From NCBI RefSeq assembly GCF_005848555.1, contig NZ_CP040518.1, forward strand, positions 682,001 to 746,000: a stretch of DNA of 64,000 nucleotides. Reading direction: 5' to 3'. Under the pieces are notes generated by a model. It worked only from the letters and a program-made list of their open reading frames with translations, had not been told where the DNA came from and did not search any database. The DNA is from Blautia sp. SC05B48. GTDB taxonomy: Bacteria > Bacillota > Clostridia > Lachnospirales > Lachnospiraceae. The stretch's first letter is position 1. Each line of letters opens with the position of its first letter. Shown one piece after another: positions 29,455-37,951 of the stretch. The translations under genes were made by a program, and so were the position numbers.

Positions 29455-29675
29455 AAATTTGCCCCTTTCCTGTTGTATCATTATTTTCCGCCGGTGATAA
29501 CGCCAATAGCGTATCCTTCCATTTTGCCCTGCACAAACGCCGTAGACCACACTCCCGCCATTCGAAAGCTGTCTAGTCAGCCGGACTCTCTCTGTCCGTC
29601 TCACTACGCAGTTTTTCATATGATCCTATGCCCCGGATATACATTATCTGTAGTCTCACAGCATGTAAAACAGCA

Positions 29676-29704
29676 GGGATACCGGCGCCTGGCGGCGGTA
29701 TCCC
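29676..29704 (-). terminator. Terminator hairpin after ugpB
   Basis: GGGATACCG / CGGTATCCC 9-bp perfect arms with a GC-rich inner stem, about 40 bp after the ugpB stop. The T-tract is weak. Confidence 0.65.
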
Positions 29705-29742
29705 TATCTGTTACTCTATCTACTGATCAGAGGGCATTCTGA

Positions 29743-31065
29743 TTATTTAATAGACTCGTTATAGTTCTCGATTGCTTTGTTTACAGAAGCTGCAAGCTGA
29801 TCAACAGCGTCCTGAGTTGTGAGCTTGCCATCATATACCTGCGGCATGATCTCGTTGAATGTAAGACGGGCCTCTGTCTGTACACCGGAAAGAACACCTG
29901 CTGTATTGCAGTTTACAGGAGAATCCTTCAGCTGGTTGATAGCTGTCATAAAGTTCGGATTCTCTTCAAGATAAGCTTTCATATCGTCTGTCTCATAAGC
30001 TTTCTCGTTGATTGCGAAGTATCCTGTGCCCATGGACCATTTAGCCTGTACATCAGGAGTTGTGATGTACTCGATGAATTTCCATGCTGCATCTTCGTTA
30101 GCTTCGTTACCTGTATCTGTAAGCCACAGGGATCCACCACCGATGATAACACCGCCTTCATCATTCTGCTCGATTCTCGGAAGATATCCTGTACCAACTT
30201 CGAACGGTGAAGAATCAACTGCGTTTTTCAGGATAGCAGTAGACTCGATGAACATACCAACCTGTCCGGAGAAGAACGCTGTCTGAGTATCTGCTGTTGT
30301 TGTTCCGTAATCTTCGAAGTATCCGGAATCATACAGCTTTTTCCACATGTCAAATACTTTCAGTCCGCCGCCGTTGGAATCAAAATCAACAGCTGTAACT
30401 GCCTCTGTACGTCCATTGTCATTGTTTCCGTATGTTACGCCAAGTCCTGCAAGCTGCTGCTCAAAGAACCATCCGTAAATAGCCTGTGAATAACCAACCG
30501 GAGCTGCTCCGCTCTCTACGATCTTCTTGGCATCCTCAAGAACCTCATCATAAGTTGTCGGAGGAGTTTCAGGATCAAGTCCTGCTGCCTCAAATACGTC
30601 TTTGTTGTAATACAGCATAGGTGTGGATACGTTAAATGGCATTGCATACTGCTTGCCTTCTACGGTATAGTAGCTGCTGATAACATCCATAACGGAACTC
30701 TTATCATAGCCTGTGCTCTCAAATTTGTCTTCTACAGGAATGACAGCACCACTGTCATACATGAACTTTGTTCCTACGTCATACATCTGGCAAACATCCG
30801 GAAGACCGGAATCACTCTGCATAGCAGCTTTCAGTTTTGTGATGGTATCATCATAGGTTCCCTGATACTCAGCCTTAATCTCGATCTCATCCTGGGATGC
30901 GTTGAAATCATCCACGATCTGCTGAAGCACCTCACCGTTTGTGCCGCCCATTGCATGCCAGAAAGTAATTGTTGTTTTCTCTGCTGCGCTTACTGAACAC
31001 GGAGCTGCCAGAGATGCTGCCATGATTCCTCCTAAAAGAATCGCCATCCATTTTTTGTTTTTCAA
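29743..31065 (-). CDS. ugpB: UgpB-like sugar / glycerol-3-phosphate ABC transporter binding protein, 5' end altered by ICE
   Basis: About 440 residues: signal peptide KNKKWMAILLGGIMAASLAAPCSVSA, then a type 1 extracellular solute-binding domain (TTITFWHAMGGTNGEVLQQIVDDFN). The closest known relatives bind glycerol-3-phosphate or its diesters, which suits the neighbouring glp genes; other sugars cannot be excluded. No ATG with a ribosome site is left: the frame reads TTG (31065) where the native ATG should be, and upstream of it runs ICE end sequence, which stays open for about 46 more codons. Expression is therefore probably impaired or depends on ICE sequence. Its permease genes are not downstream; they may lie beyond the ICE. 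Confidence 0.82.
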   Translation of the reverse strand: MKNKKWMAILLGGIMAASLAAPCSVSAAEKTTITFWHAMGGTNGEVLQQIVDDFNASQDEIEIKAEYQGTYDDTITKLKAAMQSDSGLPDVCQMYDVGTKFMYDSGAVIPVEDKFESTGYDKSSVMDVISSYYTVEGKQYAMPFNVSTPMLYYNKDVFEAAGLDPETPPTTYDEVLEDAKKIVESGAAPVGYSQAIYGWFFEQQLAGLGVTYGNNDNGRTEAVTAVDFDSNGGGLKVFDMWKKLYDSGYFEDYGTTTADTQTAFFSGQVGMFIESTAILKNAVDSSPFEVGTGYLPRIEQNDEGGVIIGGGSLWLTDTGNEANEDAAWKFIEYITTPDVQAKWSMGTGYFAINEKAYETDDMKAYLEENPNFMTAINQLKDSPVNCNTAGVLSGVQTEARLTFNEIMPQVYDGKLTTQDAVDQLAASVNKAIENYNESIK

Positions 31066-31099
31066 TGAAAAACTTACTAAATTTCTGATTATCTTTTCA

Positions 31100-31229
31100 T
31101 AAGTTGGTAAATGCCGATATATCCCGTATTTTAGGGCTTTATCGGTATTTTCTTTTCGGAAGATACCTTGCATAAGCTGGCATTTACCAGCATGAAAATG
31201 CAACCAAAAGTAGTAAATGAGTAGTAAAT
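31100..31229. repeat. ICE right-end repeats: inverted pair and tandem arm-type sites
   Basis: An inverted pair, GTTGGTAAATGCC (31,103-31,115) and GGCATTTACCAGC (31,169-31,181), matches at 12 of 13 positions. Next to int are two direct copies of AGTAGTAAAT (31,209-31,218 and 31,220-31,229), spaced 11 bp, one helical turn. Tn916 Int binds short repeats of this kind inside the element ends with its N-terminal domain, so these are probable Int arm sites; the inverted pair may be Xis or Int related (inference). Confidence 0.6.
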
Positions 31230-31242
31230 ATAAGCTCCGATA

Positions 31243-32433
31243 TTAACAAGCCAGCCTTTCCAGTTCTGCTTTTGCAGATTGAAATGTGCCGTGTGCATAA
31301 TAGCCAAGTGTCATGGTTATGTTAGCGTGTCCCATGAGATATTGCAGAGTGTTTGGGTTCATTCCTCTGTTTGCCATATTCGTACAATAAGTATGTCTGA
31401 ATGAATGTGGCGTGATGTTCGGTAACTTGTCCGTGTGATACTTGTTATACTTCTTAATCAGTCCTCGCACCATGCCCTCATAGTTTCCTGCAACTTTAGG
31501 CAAGCCCTCACGATTTAGGAATAGGAAATTGCTGTAACCACCTACAATCAGCGGTTGTGCCTTTCCTCTGTTCTTTAGTATTCTTTGGATTGCTTGATAA
31601 GCCCGTTCTGTCAATGGAAGTTCCCGTTTTCCGTTTTTGGTCTTTGGTGTTTCAATATAGTAGCCCATTTCGCTATCTTTCAATAACTGGTGGTCTATAT
31701 TGAGTATTCTGTTCTGCATATCAATATGCGTCGTCAGTCCGCAAAATTCAGAAATACGAAGTCCCGTTTCCAGCAGAAGCACAACCTCATCATAATACTT
31801 ACTGTAAATCTTGTCCTTTTCCATAAAGGCAAGCAGGTGTTCTTCCTGCTCTGGTGTAAGGATAACTTTCTGTTCGGTATCATCTTCCAGAACATCACTT
31901 AACTTAAATTCAAATGGGTTCTTTCTGATACAGTCGTCTTGTATTGCCATGTAAAATGACGCTTTCAAGGAACGTTTATAGTTATCAATCGTTTTATAGG
32001 CATATCCTTTTTCGCTCATTCTGATAGCCCATTCTTTAGCGTCCGACTGCTTAACCGTATCAATCGCCCTCATACCTAATGGGTCATTTTTCAAAGCGTT
32101 CATAAGATACTGTCGTCCTTTTTCAGTAGCCCTTTTGATGTTCTTTCTTTGACTGTTCTTCTTGTCGTAGAGCTGGCAGACTGTCATTTTACCGCCGACT
32201 GTGTCGATACCGTCGTTAAGGTCTTTTTTTATCTGTGCTTCTTTTTCCCTCAACGATATATCATCACGCTTTCCAGCAGGTGTCTTGTCTGTCGGTACAA
32301 GTTTCCAAGAATAGATAAATTGTGGCTTTCCGTATATATCGGTATATTTATAAACGTATCTTCCGTCTTTTCGCTGGCTCTCTCCATTACGCAAATTGCG
32401 ATTTTTACTGTCTTTTCGTTTCACATTAGACAT
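31243..32433 (-). CDS. int: Tn916-type tyrosine integrase
   Basis: 396 residues from ATG 32433 (AAAGGAG upstream). The N-terminal arm-binding domain (NLRNGESQRKDGRYVYKYTDIYGKPQFIYSWKL) and the catalytic domain are both present: Arg in TGLRISEF, the HSFRHTYC box (His-x-x-Arg) and the terminal Tyr in MTLGYYAHG. It closely follows the Tn916 Int layout from memory. It catalyses excision and integration at AT-rich sites of low specificity. It is the gene nearest the host junction. Confidence 0.96.
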   Translation of the reverse strand: MSNVKRKDSKNRNLRNGESQRKDGRYVYKYTDIYGKPQFIYSWKLVPTDKTPAGKRDDISLREKEAQIKKDLNDGIDTVGGKMTVCQLYDKKNSQRKNIKRATEKGRQYLMNALKNDPLGMRAIDTVKQSDAKEWAIRMSEKGYAYKTIDNYKRSLKASFYMAIQDDCIRKNPFEFKLSDVLEDDTEQKVILTPEQEEHLLAFMEKDKIYSKYYDEVVLLLETGLRISEFCGLTTHIDMQNRILNIDHQLLKDSEMGYYIETPKTKNGKRELPLTERAYQAIQRILKNRGKAQPLIVGGYSNFLFLNREGLPKVAGNYEGMVRGLIKKYNKYHTDKLPNITPHSFRHTYCTNMANRGMNPNTLQYLMGHANITMTLGYYAHGTFQSAKAELERLAC

Positions 32434-32510
32434 AGTGTAAAGCTCCTTTCCGTCATGGAATGAGCCGTGATACGCTACTAATATTATACCATATCTACGG
32501 CTCAATGACA

Positions 32511-32714
32511 TTAGATTTCGTCCAATGTATCTATGATTTTTTCAAATTGTTTTCGCTTAATCTGAATACGATTACCGTTCACGATAACCCAGCCAGCGTC
32601 AAGATTTTCTTCGGCTAATTTACGCAATTTCTTTTCGCCAATACGGAAGTATTTAGACGCTTCTTCAATCGTCAGCGTATATTTTTCCCAGATAGGCACA
32701 TCAGTATTGTTCAT
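32511..32714 (-). CDS. xis: Tn916-type excisionase
   Basis: 67 residues, winged-helix DNA-binding protein: [31 protein letters not shown], then [22 protein letters not shown]. This is nearly the Tn916 Xis sequence from memory. It bends DNA at the element ends and promotes excision. Located directly before int; an AAAGGGGG stretch precedes ATG. Confidence 0.95.
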   Translation of the reverse strand: MNNTDVPIWEKYTLTIEEASKYFRIGEKKLRKLAEENLDAGWVIVNGNRIQIKRKQFEKIIDTLDEI

Positions 32715-33028
32715 AATCTATGCACCCCCTTTACTGTGTGTCATTTTTTTACAAGCAGACAAACGGCTTTGGAAAGCTCCGTTAGTATCTCAACTATTCC
32801 CATTCTTGTGGGCAGAACCGCACCATGCGGACGTATCATTATTCTGTGAGGATAGGTCGTGGCAAAACGACTATTCCAACAGTCGCTCTCGGATCACTGC
32901 GTGGGTCGCTCGCTTTCTTTTGGAAAGGTCATGGCGTACAGTCCCCGTGGCTTGCTATCTCACAAACGTATCTGTCTGCTTTATTCAGTTGTCAAAGACC
33001 AGACGGGCATAATCAATCCCAATATGAA
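32715..33028. other. xis-orf8 interval without a supported gene
   Basis: About 314 bp. Short frames exist on both strands but none has a convincing ribosome site. On the minus strand a 9-codon frame (MPVWSLTTE) opens near 32,998 without a clear site. In Tn916 transcription reaches xis-int from far upstream through the orf7/orf8 region, so this is probably an untranslated part of that transcript. Confidence 0.4.
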
Positions 33029-33262
33029 TTAGAAGCGTTTAATATCAAAGTTTAAGATTTTACGAATAATCGCTTCTTTGATAAAACCTTTCATTTCCAA
33101 ATCTACCGCAAGACGTAAGTTGTTGTTATCGTCGTAAAACGGACGCATACAGCACTGATTGATATATGGGTCATAAAATTCCAAGATTTTTGAAATTGCT
33201 GTTTCGTCGCCGTCGCAGGCTTTGGAAATAACCGTGAAAGTCGGTGTCAGCTCTTTTGGCAT
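33029..33262 (-). CDS. Orf8-like helix-turn-helix regulator of Tn916 family
   Basis: 77 residues: TPTFTVISKACDGDETAISKILEFYDPYINQCCMRPFYDDNNN, the helix-turn-helix/sigma-region-2-like pattern of Tn916 Orf8. It overlaps the sigma-like gene upstream by 16 bp. In Tn916 the orf7-orf8 pair drives its own expression and xis-int after read-through from the cargo. Function here is inferred from that similarity. Confidence 0.82.
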   Translation of the reverse strand: MPKELTPTFTVISKACDGDETAISKILEFYDPYINQCCMRPFYDDNNNLRLAVDLEMKGFIKEAIIRKILNFDIKRF

Positions 33263-33687
33263 TTTTCTTTTTCCTCCTCAATCAGTTGCTTTAACTTGTC
33301 TAGTGCTTGTATTCTGCACTTCGTTACATTCGCTCTGGAACAGTCAAGCATTTTCCCAATGTAAGTGTCCGTGTCGCCAATGAAAAAATACTGTAAAACG
33401 ATATTACGCTTTCGTTCTTCAATAGCTTTCAATGCACGAGCCAGTTGTTCATCTTCGATTGATACTTTTTCTCCACAGACTTCAAATACCGCAACATAAT
33501 CCGTAGAATATGTATCTTCTGTACCTATGGAATTTAAGAGGTCGTCCATAATTTCGGCGAATGGCATTTCTTTTTTCTCTGAACGACGTATCGCTCGATA
33601 GAAGTCAATCGCTCTATGACGTATAACTGTTTTAATAGCACAATCGAATTGATGACAGGTTTTTTCTTGTAGTTCTGACGGTTTCAT
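33247..33687 (-). CDS. Orf7-like sigma-70 family regulator
   Basis: 146 residues from ATG 33687 (AGGAGG upstream). The C-terminal region reads RALKAIEERKRNIVLQYFFIGDTDTYIGKMLDCSRANVTKCRIQALDKLKQLIEEE, a sigma region 4 helix-turn-helix. Matches Tn916 Orf7 in size, position and overlap with orf8. It probably activates excision genes. Confidence 0.87.
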   Translation of the reverse strand: MKPSELQEKTCHQFDCAIKTVIRHRAIDFYRAIRRSEKKEMPFAEIMDDLLNSIGTEDTYSTDYVAVFEVCGEKVSIEDEQLARALKAIEERKRNIVLQYFFIGDTDTYIGKMLDCSRANVTKCRIQALDKLKQLIEEEKEKCQKS

Positions 33688-33961
33688 TTTCCTCACCTCC
33701 TTTCGCTAGTCGAAAAGAGGTGTCTGCCCCTTTTCATATATACCGCGTTGAAAGTGGGGGACAGCGTAACCAAAATCGAAAAAACTTTAAAAAATTTTTT
33801 TCTGGCATGAAAAAAGCCCGCACAAAACATATAGTCTGTACGAGCTTTTAAAACTGTGCTATATTCAGTTGTTATAAAAATGCCGTTAGGTTCAAACTGA
33901 TTGCGTCGAGGTATATCTAAAATATTCCATAATGACAACTCCTTTACGGCACTATTCTAAT
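33688..33961. other. Region between the ABC exporter operon and the orf7-like gene
   Basis: About 270 bp. On the minus strand an AAAGGAG site near 33,940 precedes a 12-codon frame (MEYFRYTSTQSV) that could be a leader peptide. A terminator follows at 33,809-33,847. This arrangement resembles a regulated leader controlling entry into orf7-orf8-xis-int. A longer overlapping frame is open through the hairpin but starts inside the ribosome site, so I do not call it. Confidence 0.45.
33809..33847 (-). terminator. Terminator/attenuator before the orf7-like gene
   Basis: 10-bp stem AAGCTCGTAC / GTGCGGGCTT (with G-T pairs), loop of about 14 bases, followed by a T-run on the minus strand. It stands between the ABC operon and the excision regulators. 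Confidence 0.75.
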
Positions 33962-34597
33962 TTAATCAGACAGAAAAGAAATTGCACCGTTTTTAATTTC
34001 TAAGATTTCGTCGGCTTCTTCTGCCAAATGCTTACTGTGTGTAACCACAACAACACATTTTCCTAATTCATGTGCAGTCTTTTTCAGCAAAGCAATGATT
34101 TCATCAGCGGTAGTTTCGTCAAGATTTCCCGTCGGTTCGTCTGCCAAAAGTACATGAGCGTCGCTGGCTAATGCTCTTGCAATCGCTACACGCTGTTGCT
34201 GTCCGCCAGATAGTTGCAATACATTTCTCTGCCAGTATTCTTTTCCAATGCCGACTTCTTCCAATAATTTTTCAGCATTTCCACTACCACCTAATTTGAC
34301 ATTTTCAACCGTTGTCAAATAATCAATCAGATTATAATTTTGAAATACCAATGAGATATTATGCTTTCTGTGGTAATTCAGCCCTTTTTTTGTAATGTCC
34401 TCGCCATTGCAAAGGACAGTCCCTTTTACCGCTGTGTCTAAGCCTGCTAACAACGATAAGAGTGTTGTTTTTCCTGCACCACTCGGACCGACAATGGTAT
34501 AGAAGATACCCTCCTCGAAAGTAGCAGATACATTATTCAAAATGGTTTTATCTTTTTTTGTTTTGTAAGCATAGCTTACATTCTTTACTTCTAACAT
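33962..34597 (-). CDS. MacB/LolD-type ABC transporter ATPase (module 1)
   Basis: 211 residues. Walker A GPSGAGKTTLLSLL, signature LSGGQQQRVAIARAL, Walker B VLLADEPTGNLDE, switch VVVTHSKHLAEEADE. This is the short ATPase type that pairs with FtsX-like permeases in bacitracin/peptide-detoxification or lipoprotein-release systems. It follows two permease genes by 13 bp with GGAGG upstream. Together with the divergent kinase/regulator pair it forms a probable antimicrobial-peptide resistance module (inference). Confidence 0.93.
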   Translation of the reverse strand: MLEVKNVSYAYKTKKDKTILNNVSATFEEGIFYTIVGPSGAGKTTLLSLLAGLDTAVKGTVLCNGEDITKKGLNYHRKHNISLVFQNYNLIDYLTTVENVKLGGSGNAEKLLEEVGIGKEYWQRNVLQLSGGQQQRVAIARALASDAHVLLADEPTGNLDETTADEIIALLKKTAHELGKCVVVVTHSKHLAEEADEILEIKNGAISFLSD

Positions 34598-34610
34598 TTT
34601 CGTCGTCCTC

Positions 34611-36056
34611 CTAACTCATTTCCGATAAAATATCTTTCGGGTTTCTCTTTAGTATTACAATTCCAGATACCAGAACAGAAGCCGTTATCAACACAAGAAC
34701 ACTTACACCGTCCAACAGATACATTTCTGGCGTAACCTCTACGCTGATACTCTGCACGTCCTGCTTTGGTGCAACGTATTCTGTGGATACTTTTCCCTCA
34801 TTATTCTTTTCTTCCTCTTGCATTTGCTGAACCTGCTGTGATACCAGATAATTTGCAGTTACTTTAGAAACAGCAGGAGCGACAGCAAAGGACAACATAA
34901 GGGAGAGAACAGCAATCATAATCGCTTCGCTCCAAATTTGTCCGATAATTCTAAATTTCGGAACACCGAGAGATAAGAAAATACCAACTTCCTGCACCCG
35001 ATTTTTCAGCCAGAACAGAAATACTAAAACAAGGATAACAAAACTTGCAACAGAGATTACCAATATCATCATTTCGCTCACTTTTGCTAAATCATTGAAG
35101 TTTGAGGACATGGTTTCGGAATTTCCGTTATTGTCAATCAAATCATATTGCTCCCAATTGATGTCTACTTTTTGCAGATTTTCTTTTACTTCGTCGTAAG
35201 CTTCCACATCTTCCACTTTGAAATAGGCTCTTTCATATAATGGACTTGTTTCACCCTCTGCCTTTTCTGGAAATCTCAAATCTGTAAATATTACATTTTC
35301 CGAACGGTAAGTATCTCCCTGCATAAGTGGGGACATCTTTTGATCCACTTGATAAATTCCAACAATCTCAGCTTCTGATACCTTTGAATTTTCAGTATCG
35401 TGGTAATCATTAAAAGAAATCTTATCGCCGATTTTCAGATTATTTTGCTTTGCCAGTTCCTCTGAAATGACACACATATCTTTATCCTCTGGGGTTATCA
35501 TTCGTCCCTCTTTGATATGCAGGTTTCCAGATAAAACATTTCTGTCTAGTTTCATATCTTTGTTTCCAATTAAACTTACACCGCCAACATCTGCATTCTG
35601 GTCTACATCTTTATCTTCAATCCTTTTGAAATTTACAGGGTTTACGGGAGTTGTTACTGTTGTAATATTGTAATCAGCAATTCCTTTTGCTTTTGCCAAT
35701 TTCTCAATGTCTTTTATATCTAAGCTTTCAAATTCATTTGTTGTCCAGCCTGTCCAAGTCTCCACACCATTGATAATCTCTTTTTCCTGATGGTAGCCAC
35801 CAAAACTACCTTCCTTATCATTACCAATCTTTTCTGAGTATTCACGAACTCGCTTTGTTCGGTACTCTGCATTTCTTTCTAAAAGAAAGCCTGCACCTAT
35901 GGCTTGTCTGGTTTTGTCCTGCACCTCAATACTGGCATTTTTGCTCGCCACACCTGCAAGAAGCAAGGTACTGATTGCAAAAACAATCAACAATAAGAGA
36001 ATACTTTTTACGGGCTTTCTGAACACAGAACGCCTTGCCAATCCAAAAAAATTCAT
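34611..36056 (-). CDS. FtsX-family ABC permease (module 1, second)
   Basis: 481 residues: one N-terminal membrane helix (about 17-36), a large extracytoplasmic MacB-like domain (40-330), then three helices with the FtsX signature around VQEVGIFLSLGVPKFRIIGQIWSEAIMIAVLSL. An insertion between the last helices (QQMQEEEKNNEGKVSTEYVAPKQD) is charged. It starts 4 bp after the first permease gene ends. Topology is MacB-like (four helices), not the ten-helix BceB type. Confidence 0.9.
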   Translation of the reverse strand: MNFFGLARRSVFRKPVKSILLLLIVFAISTLLLAGVASKNASIEVQDKTRQAIGAGFLLERNAEYRTKRVREYSEKIGNDKEGSFGGYHQEKEIINGVETWTGWTTNEFESLDIKDIEKLAKAKGIADYNITTVTTPVNPVNFKRIEDKDVDQNADVGGVSLIGNKDMKLDRNVLSGNLHIKEGRMITPEDKDMCVISEELAKQNNLKIGDKISFNDYHDTENSKVSEAEIVGIYQVDQKMSPLMQGDTYRSENVIFTDLRFPEKAEGETSPLYERAYFKVEDVEAYDEVKENLQKVDINWEQYDLIDNNGNSETMSSNFNDLAKVSEMMILVISVASFVILVLVFLFWLKNRVQEVGIFLSLGVPKFRIIGQIWSEAIMIAVLSLMLSFAVAPAVSKVTANYLVSQQVQQMQEEEKNNEGKVSTEYVAPKQDVQSISVEVTPEMYLLDGVSVLVLITASVLVSGIVILKRNPKDILSEMS

Positions 36057-36059
36057 GTA

Positions 36060-37283
36060 CTATCCCTCCATTTTTGCTAATATATCTTTTGGGTTTGCTC
36101 GTAATATCGGAAGAATGGAACAGCACAATGCCACCAAAATAACTGCACCGCCTAAAAGGAACAACATTCCAATATCTTGTATCTGCAAAACCACTTTCAG
36201 ATTTTCTGTTACTGTTTCTGAACCGGTAATGACGTTTTGCAAAACGCCCGAGAACAATTTACCAATGGCTGTTGCTCCTAAAACCGAAAGTGTAAATACA
36301 CTGCCTGCTTCTAATAAAGTTTGCAGGAAAATTTCACTTTTTGTCTTGCCGAGGCTCATAAAGATTGCCACCTCTTTTTGCCTTGTCCGCATCCACATAC
36401 ATAACAGCAGGGAAACAACAACAGTACCAGTTACCAATGTAAGTACCAGCATAAGATTTGCCACCTTACTGATTTGCTCTAATGGAGCAGACATCTGTTG
36501 ATAAAGGGTATCGGAAGTGCTAAGTTCTACATCATTTCCGAATATTTTTTGCAGGCTGGTTTCCAGCACATCTAATTTTTCTGGTCTTTTTGAATAAACG
36601 CAGAGTTTTTCAAATTCAGCTTCTTTGAACAATTCTTTATAAGTGCTGTTGTCAATAAAGACTTGATTTTCTATTCGATTGACCGCCGTAGTTTTTGACG
36701 GCTGGTCTTTTTCCGCATTTCCTGCGGACATGAAAATTCCAATAATCTGAACAGATACTTTTGTTCCGTTTTCTGTACCTAGTTCAATCGTATCTCCAAC
36801 CTTTAGTCCATTTTGATTTGCAAGGTTCGCATTGATAACAGCACCTTTTTTCTCATGTTTGATATAATCGCCAGAAGCTAAGCGGTACTGCATTTCTGAA
36901 AAAGGACTGTCTTTTTCCAAATCATCATAGGAGAGCAACGCTATTTTCAAATTTTCCTCATTCGTAGAAGTATTGAGCGTAACGGGAGCAAAATCATTCG
37001 GAAATACCTCTTGTCTGCCGATACGGTTGATAGACGAAACATCTTCCAGCGTTTCAATCTTGTTTACTTCATTCTCGGTTATCTTGCTGTCCTTACTTGT
37101 AATTTCAGCTACAATCTTAGAATTTGTCTTTTCCTGCATGGCTTGTTTGGACTCATTTGTAGTCCTTAAAATCATGCTTGTACCTAAAATCATACTGTTT
37201 ACAAGTATCAAAACAATCAACAGAAGAATGGTTTTTCCTTTTTTTCGCTGTAAATAGCGAAAGCCAAGTTGATAAAACTTCAT
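36060..37283 (-). CDS. FtsX-family ABC permease (module 1, first)
   Basis: 407 residues with the same plan as its neighbour: helix at about 17-37, extracytoplasmic domain, three C-terminal helices with RTRQKEVAIFMSLGKTKSEIFLQTLLEAG. The C-terminus ends LRANPKDILAKMEG, mirroring the LKRNPKDILSEMS end of the second permease, so the two are paralogues that probably form a heterodimer. It follows the lipoprotein gene by 11 bp. Confidence 0.9.
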   Translation of the reverse strand: MKFYQLGFRYLQRKKGKTILLLIVLILVNSMILGTSMILRTTNESKQAMQEKTNSKIVAEITSKDSKITENEVNKIETLEDVSSINRIGRQEVFPNDFAPVTLNTSTNEENLKIALLSYDDLEKDSPFSEMQYRLASGDYIKHEKKGAVINANLANQNGLKVGDTIELGTENGTKVSVQIIGIFMSAGNAEKDQPSKTTAVNRIENQVFIDNSTYKELFKEAEFEKLCVYSKRPEKLDVLETSLQKIFGNDVELSTSDTLYQQMSAPLEQISKVANLMLVLTLVTGTVVVSLLLCMWMRTRQKEVAIFMSLGKTKSEIFLQTLLEAGSVFTLSVLGATAIGKLFSGVLQNVITGSETVTENLKVVLQIQDIGMLFLLGGAVILVALCCSILPILRANPKDILAKMEG

Positions 37284-37294
37284 ACTTCACACCT

Positions 37295-37789
37295 CTATTC
37301 CCAACGAGCTACGACAACCTTTGTTGCATTAAAATGAAGTGTGTCTGAAAACTCTCCATAGAGATATACTTCAGATTGTTTTTTTACATCGGATATAGAA
37401 CCCGTTGTTACATTCCTAACACCAGACTGTGCATTTACTGTGGCAATGACAAATTCACAATCTGGGTTATAGGTTACAGAAACAGCATTCTCTTTTTTTT
37501 CCATTCCCGGTGCTTCTATTTTTATCCCAGCTCCACCCTCAATATCTTTTGCTTGATTTACCAAGCAACCATTGTCTGTAAATTCCAAAACACTTCCTAT
37601 CAAATTAGCAGAATCTAATATGTCGTTTCCTTTATTTTCTGAAGAACCATTTGCATTTTCTTCATTCGTATTAGAATTGACAATAGGATTAGACGTATCT
37701 GGTTTTTCATCTGGACTTGCACCACACCCCGTCAATGCACAGATACATAATCCAACTGCTACAAATTTACTGATGTTTGTTTTTTTCAT
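37295..37789 (-). CDS. Lipoprotein of ABC module 1
   Basis: 164 residues. Type II signal peptide with lipobox ALTGC (Cys near residue 22), a Ser/Asn-rich linker, then a compact domain (IGSVLEFTDNGCLVNQAKDIEGG ... FSDTLHFNATKVVVARWE). First gene of the lipoprotein-permease-permease-ATPase operon. It may be an accessory or substrate-binding partner on the outer face of the membrane. I know of no assigned function. Confidence 0.8.
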   Translation of the reverse strand: MKKTNISKFVAVGLCICALTGCGASPDEKPDTSNPIVNSNTNEENANGSSENKGNDILDSANLIGSVLEFTDNGCLVNQAKDIEGGAGIKIEAPGMEKKENAVSVTYNPDCEFVIATVNAQSGVRNVTTGSISDVKKQSEVYLYGEFSDTLHFNATKVVVARWE

Positions 37790-37852
37790 TTTTGTATTCC
37801 ACCTTTCTTGTTCGATATGCCCCTATTGTAAAAGGAAACCATTCTAAAAATC

Positions 37853-37901
37853 CTGTAAAAAAGTAAGAAAATCATCATCATTTTTTAGAGGATTTTTACA
37901 G
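37853..37901. promoter_or_regulatory. Candidate response-regulator operator between divergent module 1 operons
   Basis: Inverted repeat CTGTAAAAA (37,853-37,861) and TTTTTACAG (37,893-37,901), perfect over 9 bp, in the short divergent region between the lipoprotein and response-regulator genes. A TATAAT-like element (37,919-37,924) follows on the plus strand. The position fits control of both operons by the adjacent OmpR-type regulator (inference). Confidence 0.5.
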
Positions 37902-37951
37902 ACTTTTCTGTTATACTGTCTATAATTTATATAGAAAAGGATTGATACATT

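Noticed and set aside
32707-33055. Plus-strand frames between xis and orf8
   Set aside because: They lie antisense to the expected transcript, lack ribosome sites and show no recognisable protein.
33693-33938. 81-codon minus-strand frame between the ABC ATPase and the sigma-like gene
   Set aside because: It begins inside the ribosome site at TTG and runs through a terminator hairpin; a 12-codon frame fits the ribosome site better.
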